DNA of 18,141 nt from Streptomyces roseochromogenus subsp. oscitans DS 12.976 (GTDB lineage Bacteria; Actinomycetota; Actinomycetes; Streptomycetales; Streptomycetaceae): positions 8,469,345-8,487,485 of the forward strand of contig NZ_CM002285.1 in the NCBI RefSeq assembly GCF_000497445.1. Direction: 5' to 3'. The notes below the pieces were generated by a model. The model saw only the letters and a list, made by a program, of their open reading frames with translations. It had not been told where the DNA came from and searched no databases. A program made the position numbers and the translations under genes. Within the stretch, counting starts at the first letter, position 1. Each line of letters opens with the position of its first letter. Shown here piece after piece: positions 13,441 through 18,141 of the stretch.

Positions 13441-14130
13441 CTAGCCCACCAGGTGCAGTACCGGCAGCAGTGCGTCGGGCCGGTCCGTCACCGGCAGGTG
13501 GTCGACGTAGTGCACGCGGCAGCCGAGCGCGGCCGCGCCACCGTCCGCCTCCTTGCTGTCGCCCACCATCACCACCTGCCGCGGGTCGGCGCCCAGCGCC
13601 GCGCAGGCGACCGAGAACAGCCGCGGGTCCGGCTTCTGCACGCCATGCTCGTACGACAGCACATACGCGTCCACATACCGGTCGAGCCCGTGCTCGCGGA
13701 ACACGGGGCGCAGATCCCAGCCGATGTTGCTGACCACGCCCACGCCGATTCCGCGCTCGCGCAGGACGCGCAGCACCTCGGCGGCGTCCGGGTACGGGGA
13801 CCAGGCGGCGGGGGTCATGTGCCGCTCGTACAGCGAGTCGTACAGAGCGGGATCGGGCAGCGCTACCTGCCGGGACAGGCCCGTGTAGGCGGCCCGGTGC
13901 AGCTCCGCGCTCTCGTCCCGTACTGCCCAGACCCCGGCCAGGTGCGCGGGCAACTGCACCGGTGACGCGCCGCCGGGGAGGGCGCCGACGGCTTCCAAGG
14001 ACCTTGCGGTTGCCCGCAGTTCAGGCTCGGGCAGGGTGTGCCCTGTCTCGTCCAGGACCGCACGCAGCCAGGACTCGGTGGACTCGACGCGGAACAGCGT
14101 CCCGGAGAAGTCGAACAGCACGGCAGTCAT
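13441..14130 (-). CDS. HAD-superfamily hydrolase
   Basis: A 229-residue cytosolic hydrolase of the haloacid dehalogenase superfamily, probably a small-molecule phosphatase. Starts at the ATG at 14128-14130. Motif I is DFSGT (Asp7 nucleophile; the usual second Asp is Ser9), motif II is VVSNIG (Ser134), motif III Lys166 in VQKPDPRLF, and motif IV GDSKEAD (Asp191, Asp196). The cap domain is the helical insert at about 15-110. The Ser in place of the second Asp is seen in other actinobacterial members but weakens a simple phosphatase call. It follows the PAP2 pseudogene by only 10 nt on the same strand (PAP2 stop 14141), with AGGG formed partly by that stop codon, so the two were probably co-transcribed. 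Confidence 0.9.
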   Translation of the reverse strand: MTAVLFDFSGTLFRVESTESWLRAVLDETGHTLPEPELRATARSLEAVGALPGGASPVQLPAHLAGVWAVRDESAELHRAAYTGLSRQVALPDPALYDSLYERHMTPAAWSPYPDAAEVLRVLRERGIGVGVVSNIGWDLRPVFREHGLDRYVDAYVLSYEHGVQKPDPRLFSVACAALGADPRQVVMVGDSKEADGGAAALGCRVHYVDHLPVTDRPDALLPVLHLVG

Positions 14131-14140
14131 GCGTCCGACC

Positions 14141-14842
14141 CTATCGGGGTGGTACACCGGCGTTGTCGGGCCGCCCCGTCCGCGGCCACTCGTGGACCGC
14201 GACAGCCAGCGCCGTCACTAACGCCCCGAACAGCCAGCCGCCGAGCACGTCCGAGGGCCAGTGGACGCCCGGCCACACCCCGGTCACACCCATACCCACC
14301 ACCGAGACCACGGCCGCTGCAACGGCCGTACGCCACCAGCGCGGCCCGCGCCGAAGCGGTGCGCCAGCCACAGCGGCAGCCCGCACAGCGCGGTGGCCGT
14401 CATGGCGTGGCCGGACGGGAAGGCCGCGTAGCGTGCGGAATCGATCGGGTCCGGCCACGCGCGGGGCCGGCCGACGGCGCCCTTCACCGTCTGCTGCGCG
14501 AGCGCCGCCAGGGCCACGGTGACCACCAGCCACAGCGCCGTCCACCAGGCGCCGTGCCGCCACACCGGCCACACCGCGACGGCCGCTCACACCAGGCGCA
14601 TGGTCAGCGGGTCCCACGCCCAGTCCGTCAGCACCCGGAAGACCTGCGTGAGAGCGCGGTCGTGGACGGCCCAGCGGTGGGTCGTCCGGGAGAGGGCGCC
14701 GTCCACACCGAGCAGCGGCTGCCAGTCGATCACGATGAGGACCGACAGCAGCGCGCGGCACGCCGCCGAGGGCGGCGGCGATGAGGGCCGCGGTGCGAAC
14801 CGTCCGGGGCGGATGCCGAGGCGGGCCGGGGCTGAGGTGCAT
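14141..14842 (-). pseudogene. PAP2-family phosphatase, disrupted
   Basis: Remnant of a membrane lipid-phosphatase-like enzyme. From an ATG at 14840-14842 the frame gives a TM1-like start (TVRTAALIAAALGG). It must change frame near 14757-14767 to continue as LLSVLIVIDWQPLLGVDGAL and DRALTQVFRVLTDWAWDP. A TGA at 14589-14587 then interrupts the frame before AAVAVWPVWRHGAWW. The conserved FPSGHAM motif follows at about 14407-14421. A further one-base loss near 14341-14352 is needed to reach WRTAVAAAVVSVVGMG and GVHWPSDVLGG (about 14245-14277). In addition the Arg expected before the last motif (TRVWLGVHW-like) is Gly, and RPRP is RPRA. Three frame lesions plus altered catalytic residues indicate real decay, not only sequencing error. 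Its tail still directly precedes the HAD gene. Confidence 0.8.
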
Positions 14843-15193
14843 GCCGCGATCTTTGTCGACGGGGCGCTGGGTGGCCACCATACGGCCGGTACCGGCGAGG
14901 ACGCCGCTCGGTGCGTCGGCCGGGCGGCGCCTGGCCACCATCCGAACGGCCGCGAGGCACACCGTGCCGTCAGCCTCAGCCTCAGCCTCAGCCGAGCGCC
15001 CGCGCCCCGGGGACCAGAGCCACCAGCACCGGAAGCACCGGCACCAGCGCCGCCATCTCCGTCAGCCGCAGCCGGCGCGGAGTGACGCACACAACGGGTC
15101 CATGGCCCGCTCACCGGGGGAGCGGTGCCCCGGCCATCTCCCGTGGTCCGCCCGGCTGGTGAGTGACATCGCGGCCATGCCTCCAAGGCCCGC
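14843..15193. other. Gene-free stretch with minor repeats
   Basis: No convincing gene. It contains four near-exact hexamers CAGCC(T/G) in tandem (14971-14994) and a decamer TGGCCACCAT twice (14872-14881, 14932-14941) about 60 nt apart. It separates the DUF5134 gene from the PAP2 pseudogene and may contain the remains of a former coding region; open frames here have no family features. Confidence 0.6.
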
Positions 15194-15823
15194 TCACATG
15201 GTCATCAGCATCGCCACCATGCCGATCCCCATGGACAGTCGGCAGGCCCGTGCCAGCTCCGGCCGGTCGCCCCAGCCGGCGGCCCTGGCTCGGGCCATGC
15301 CTCCCGCCCCAGTCACGGTTCCCGGCCCAGTCCCGGCCCCCACCCCGGTCACGGCTCCGGATCCGCTCCCTTGCGTCGCGACCGCGGCCGGCACCAGGCG
15401 GGCGCCGGCGAGCAGCACGTAACCCGCGAAGTACACCAGCAGCGAGCCGGTCAGCAACGGCACCCCGGTGCCGTCGTGCGCGTGGTGCGGGCCGGGCGGG
15501 GCCACGGCCATCGCCGCCGCCATGTAGACCATCGCGCACGCGCCCACCAGGTGGTGCAGATGACGCGGGGCGGCGCGCGCGGCCCACAGCGCGTGCAGCG
15601 CCGCCGCGCCGAACACGGCCGCGTACACCGGCCACGCCCACCGCGGTGGTGTGAACACCGCCGCCGGTACGGCCATCACGGCCATGCCGAAGCCCATCAG
15701 CGCCTCGCCGCCCGCGGACCGGCGCTGCTCCTCGACGCCGCTGCGCATCCGCAGCAGGCAGTAGGCGCCGGTCGCCGCGCAGAGCGCGACCAGCAGCCAC
15801 GCTGCCGACAACGGTCCGTGCAC
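15194..15823 (-). CDS. DUF5134 membrane protein
   Basis: A 209-residue integral membrane protein of unknown function. The GTG at 15821-15823 has an excellent ribosome site (GGGGAGG, 7 nt upstream). It has about six hydrophobic segments (around 7-24, 41-58, 62-82, 92-108, 121-147, 196-209). Family-like sequences include VHGPLSAAWLLVALCAATGA, EEQRRSAGGEALMGFGMA and WGDRPELARACRLSMGIGM. A His-rich set (His88, 90, 91 and 113, 114, 116 near helix ends) could bind a metal, an inference. A Gly/Thr/Val stretch (150-175), encoded by repetitive DNA, lengthens the loop before the last helix. It is divergent from the FUSC gene; in related genomes I recall this family near BlaI/M56 peptidase pairs, none of which is here. 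Confidence 0.85.
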   Translation of the reverse strand: MHGPLSAAWLLVALCAATGAYCLLRMRSGVEEQRRSAGGEALMGFGMAVMAVPAAVFTPPRWAWPVYAAVFGAAALHALWAARAAPRHLHHLVGACAMVYMAAAMAVAPPGPHHAHDGTGVPLLTGSLLVYFAGYVLLAGARLVPAAVATQGSGSGAVTGVGAGTGPGTVTGAGGMARARAAGWGDRPELARACRLSMGIGMVAMLMTM

Positions 15824-15838
15824 GCGCGCACCTCCCCG

Positions 15839-15946
15839 CTCGACGGTCGGTCGAGGGATCCGATGCCCACGCCGGGCGGAGCGCACGCGAGCGCAAGGGT
15901 GTACACGGGGAGCACTCGGCGGAGCGCAGCGGGTGAGTGCGCTCTC
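15839..15946. promoter_or_regulatory. Two inverted repeats upstream of the DUF5134 gene
   Basis: CTCGAC-N5-GTCGAG (15839-15855) lies just upstream of that gene's ribosome site, and GAGCGCA-N9-TGCGCTC (15924-15946) about 100 nt upstream. Both have perfect arms. Operator function is possible; in such GC-rich DNA, chance is also possible. Confidence 0.35.
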
Positions 15947-16003
15947 AGTGGCGAGCGAGGCCGCGAGCGGGGGCAGTGAGTGCGGCAGCGTGTCCGCCCA
16001 TAA

Positions 16004-16031
16004 GTTTTACTAGTAAAACACATGCTAAATT
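16004..16031 (+). promoter_or_regulatory. Perfect 16-bp palindrome and -10 of the FUSC gene
   Basis: GTTTTACTAGTAAAAC (16004-16019) is fully palindromic and AT-rich in a very GC-rich setting. TAAATT (16026-16031) fits the TAnnnT -10 and ends 6 nt before the ATG at 16038, so the transcript is probably leaderless, in line with the absence of a ribosome site. The palindrome covers the -35 region, as expected for a repressor site. Which regulator binds is not visible; the TACTAGTA core is compatible with a MarR- or BlaI-type dimer (inference). Confidence 0.65.
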
Positions 16032-16037
16032 GATGGT

Positions 16038-18092
16038 ATGAGCAGTGCGACCCGCCACCGACTTCCCCTCGCCGGAGTGCTCCGCCTCGGGCCGCCCTCC
16101 GACATCTGGTTCAAGCCCGCGCTGAGCGTGGTCGCCGCGGTTGCCCCGCCCAACCTGACCCTGCTGGCCCTCGGCCGCCTCGACCTCGCCATGTACACGA
16201 TGGCCGGGTCGCTGTGCGCGCTCTACGGCCACAACCGGCCCTACGCCGCCCGCGCCCGCGTGCTGGCCTGGGTGGTGCTCGGGATGGTCGGCGGCCTCGC
16301 CGTCTCTCTGCTCGCCGCGTCGCTCACGACCGACGCCGTCGTCCTCGTCACCGTCGGCGCCGTCATGGCGGCCGTTCAGAAGACCCTGTCCGACGCCACC
16401 CGGCTCGGACCGCCCGGGAGCGTGGTCCTGACCTTCATCAGCTCCGCCTCGCTGTTCGCGCCGCAGACCCTCGGTCAGGTGCCCGGACACATCGGGCTGG
16501 CCCTCGGGGCCGGTGCCTGGGCCTGGCTGGTCGGCATGGCGCCCGGACTGCTCCGCCCGCACGGTCCCGAGCGCCGCGCCACCGCCCAGGCCCTGAACGC
16601 CGCCGCCGCGTACGCCGACACCCGAGGCACCGCCGACGGTCACGCCCGGGCCTGTGGCGCGAGCGCCGCCGCGATCCACGCCGCCTGGCAGTCCCTGCTC
16701 GCCGCCAGGGGGTGTCTCCTGGATCATGCCGGCGTCGCGGGGTCCGGCACGCAGTCCCCCAGAGGGGGCACCCCCAGCCGCGTTGCCGTCGGTCGCCGAC
16801 GCCGCCTCACGCGCGTCTCCTCCCCCACTCTCGACTTCGCTCTAGCTGGAGGGGCTCCCATCGCGGGGGCACCCCCATCGTCGACTCCCTCCTCCGCCTC
16901 GCAGCCGCACGCACCAGGCCCCGCTCGGCTCGGCCAAGAAGCTCCGTTCCTCTCGGCCGACCTGATCCGGGAGACACCCCCTGGCGCCCGCCCCGACCGC
17001 ACTCGGCGCGCCCTCGAAGGGCTCCTCGTGCGGGCCGAGGTCGCCCTCGCCGCCCCCGCCGAATCCGACCCCGCACGGCTGCGTGCCTGGGCCCGCGCGC
17101 TGCGCGGCACCGGGCGGATACCGCGCGTCGAGTCCCCGCGCGAGTCCGCCGGCGAAATCCTCGGCGCCGCCACCGAACTCGCCTGCCCGCGCCGGCCGTT
17201 GCGGCACCGCCTGGCCCCCCTCGCCCCGCTCGCCACGCGCACCGCCATCGGCTGCGCCCTCGCCGGCTACGCCTCCCTCGCGCTCGGCGTCGGCCGCCCC
17301 TACTGGGCGCTGGTCACCGCGGCCTCCCTCTACCAGGCCAACGTCATGCTCACCTGGAGCCGCGGCATCCAGCGCGTCGTCGGCAACGTCGTCGGCGTGC
17401 TCGCCTTCGCCGCCCTCACCCCGCTGGCCCATCTCCACCCGGCCGCCCTGGTGCTGTGCTGCCTCGCCCTCAACTTCGGCGCCGAGGCACTGATCGGCCG
17501 CAACTACTGGCTCGGCAGCGTCTGCGTGACCCCGATGGCCCTGCTCGTCACCGAGTTCGCCCGCGCCCAGAACCCGTCCGAGCTGATCACCGAGCGGGTC
17601 GCGGACACACTCGTCGGCGCTCTGGTCGGCTTCGTCGCCGCCGTCGGGGTCACCAACCGGCGTGCGGGCGACCGCCTCGAACACGCCCTGACCATCGCGG
17701 AGTGCGCCCGTGCGAACGCCGTCCGGCTGCTGGCCGAGCCGCACCCCGCACCCCGCGCCCTGGAGTCCGCCCGCCGTTCCCTCGCCGCCGCCCTCGCCGA
17801 CCTGCGCGCCACGGCCGACGCCGCGTCCGGCGAGTGGTGGCAACGCGCCCTGCCCGAGGAGCGGGTCGTCCTCGCCGAACAGACCGGACACCGTACGCTC
17901 GCGGCGACGGTACGACGCCAGGGCCTCGTACCGCGGGAGCAGGACGAGGACCAGGGCCACGACCAGGGCCACGACCAGGGCCACGACCAGGGCCACGACC
18001 AGGGCCACGACCAGGGCCACGACCAGGGCCACGACCAGGGCCACGACCAGGGCCACGACCAGGGCAGGACGACGGAGGGCATACGGCCATGA
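16038..18092 (+). CDS. FUSC-family membrane protein (putative aromatic/amphiphile exporter)
   Basis: A 684-residue inner-membrane protein of the fusaric-acid-resistance type. It has two hydrophobic blocks, residues about 21-174 (from DIWFKPALSVVAAVAPPNL to WAWLVGMAPGLLR) and about 387-541 (LATRTAIGCALAGYASLALG, the GRPYWALVTAASLY signature, then TLVGALVGFVAAVGV), and cytosolic linkers after each. Members are thought to export aromatic acids or similar compounds; the substrate here is unknown. Residues about 224-312 (nt 16710-16975) are a disordered Pro/Ser/Arg-rich insertion encoded by repeat-like DNA, and the C-terminus has nine exact GHDQ units (17955-18062). No ribosome site precedes the ATG, and the promoter suggests leaderless translation. 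The stop overlaps the next gene's ATG (ATGA), giving a coupled operon. Confidence 0.88.
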   Translation: MSSATRHRLPLAGVLRLGPPSDIWFKPALSVVAAVAPPNLTLLALGRLDLAMYTMAGSLCALYGHNRPYAARARVLAWVVLGMVGGLAVSLLAASLTTDAVVLVTVGAVMAAVQKTLSDATRLGPPGSVVLTFISSASLFAPQTLGQVPGHIGLALGAGAWAWLVGMAPGLLRPHGPERRATAQALNAAAAYADTRGTADGHARACGASAAAIHAAWQSLLAARGCLLDHAGVAGSGTQSPRGGTPSRVAVGRRRRLTRVSSPTLDFALAGGAPIAGAPPSSTPSSASQPHAPGPARLGQEAPFLSADLIRETPPGARPDRTRRALEGLLVRAEVALAAPAESDPARLRAWARALRGTGRIPRVESPRESAGEILGAATELACPRRPLRHRLAPLAPLATRTAIGCALAGYASLALGVGRPYWALVTAASLYQANVMLTWSRGIQRVVGNVVGVLAFAALTPLAHLHPAALVLCCLALNFGAEALIGRNYWLGSVCVTPMALLVTEFARAQNPSELITERVADTLVGALVGFVAAVGVTNRRAGDRLEHALTIAECARANAVRLLAEPHPAPRALESARRSLAAALADLRATADAASGEWWQRALPEERVVLAEQTGHRTLAATVRRQGLVPREQDEDQGHDQGHDQGHDQGHDQGHDQGHDQGHDQGHDQGHDQGRTTEGIRP
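16764..16877. repeat. GGGGGCACCCCCA pair flanking repeat-derived insertion
   Basis: GGGGGCACCCCCA occurs at 16764-16776 and 16865-16877 and brackets the 34-nt palindromic element at 16826-16859. The first copy also forms a CCCCC-AGA-GGGGG hairpin. All of this lies in frame in the FUSC gene. Confidence 0.7.
16826..16859. repeat. Palindromic repeat element inside the FUSC gene
   Basis: Related to 7868-7901 at 28 of 34 positions by my alignment, sharing CACTC, CTTCGCTC and GGAGG blocks. Pairing CTCC with GGAG gives an imperfect hairpin. It encodes part of the unstructured insertion in the FUSC protein. Confidence 0.65.
17955..18062 (+). repeat. Nine perfect 12-nt tandem repeats encoding GHDQ
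   Basis: GGCCACGACCAG is repeated nine times without a mismatch at 3' end of the FUSC gene. The preceding codons (DEDQ) look like a diverged extra unit. The length is a multiple of 3, so copy-number change would keep the frame and vary a His/Asp-rich cytosolic tail. Confidence 0.97.
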
Positions 18093-18141
18093 GGGCGACG
18101 AACGGAGGACGGGCGCCGGTGGACGACGCGGCCGGCGAGGC
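18089..18141 (+). CDS. Start of a coupled downstream gene (cut by window end)
   Basis: The ATG at 18089-18091 overlaps the FUSC stop (ATGA) and has GGAGGG (18074-18079) 9 nt upstream, so it is very probably a real start translated by coupling. Only about 17 codons (MRATNGGRAPVDDAAGEA) are in the window, too few to identify it. A regulator or exporter partner would be a natural guess but is not supported. Confidence 0.6.
   Translation, partial: MRATNGGRAPVDDAAGE

Noticed and set aside
14141..14962. Single intact 273-codon minus-strand gene
   Set aside because: Only its ends match PAP2 sequence; its middle is out of frame with the PSGH region, so it is a composite of a broken gene.
14843..15193. 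Coding region in the gap upstream of the PAP2 pseudogene
   Set aside because: Open frames exist but show no family features, ribosome sites or consistent codon pattern; hexamer repeats explain part of them.
17955..18062. Regular repeat array that could be taken for CRISPR
   Set aside because: Units are contiguous 12-mers with no spacers, in frame within a coding sequence.
17504..18082. Minus-strand open frames with VALV or WSWP repeats
   Set aside because: They are antisense readings of the GHDQ repeat and the FUSC gene, without start signals or family features.

Overview
The window is very GC-rich. Third codon positions are nearly all G or C, GTG starts are frequent, and the gene families are typical of actinomycetes (DUF2630, DUF5134, a DUF6214-like protein, FprA-type reductase, CtpI-like P-type ATPase). 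I read it as Streptomyces or a close relative. Housekeeping-like and accessory genes alternate, and at least four loci are broken, so this looks like a variable part of the chromosome. Family assignments come from motif recognition; no database was searched.

Layout. 1-2467 (+): 3' part of a large cation P-type ATPase, ending at a 17-bp hairpin shared with a convergent gene. 2585-3676 (-): Old Yellow Enzyme (YqjM class), divergent from an ArsR regulator (3797-4153, +) across a compact promoter/operator region. 4319-4768 (-): small HTH-like protein. 4915-5874 (+): decayed IS630-type insertion sequence that abuts, and probably supplies, the stop codon of an NCS2 xanthine/urate permease (5872-7215, -). 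7357-8726 (-): ferredoxin-NADP reductase with a frameshift, divergent from a DUF6214-like gene with a repetitive linker (8923-9699, +). 9724-10392 (-): TetR regulator with its own operator.

10440-11660 looks like the remnant of an integrative element: the C-terminal part of a tyrosine recombinase (-) plus two small (+) genes. Next come a 70-residue secreted peptide (11887-12099, +), two overlapping hairpins (12159-12216), a degenerate cold-shock-like protein (12237-12434, -), a 78-residue helical protein (12638-12874, -) and DUF2630 (13107-13361, +). 13441-14842 (-) holds an intact HAD hydrolase behind a PAP2 phosphatase pseudogene with three lesions. 15194-15823 (-) is a DUF5134 membrane protein. 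16038-18092 (+) is a FUSC-family membrane protein with a perfect 16-bp palindrome in its promoter, a repeat-derived internal insertion and nine exact GHDQ repeats at its C-terminus. Its stop overlaps the start of one more gene cut by the window end.

Functional links. The clearest regulatory unit is the OYE/ArsR pair. The TetR gene is probably self-regulated and its other target is not visible. The FUSC gene and its successor form a coupled operon. The most unusual observation is a related palindromic element of about 34 nt found inside two unrelated coding sequences (the reductase and the FUSC gene). I found no CRISPR array, rRNA, tRNA or recognisable defence or biosynthetic system.
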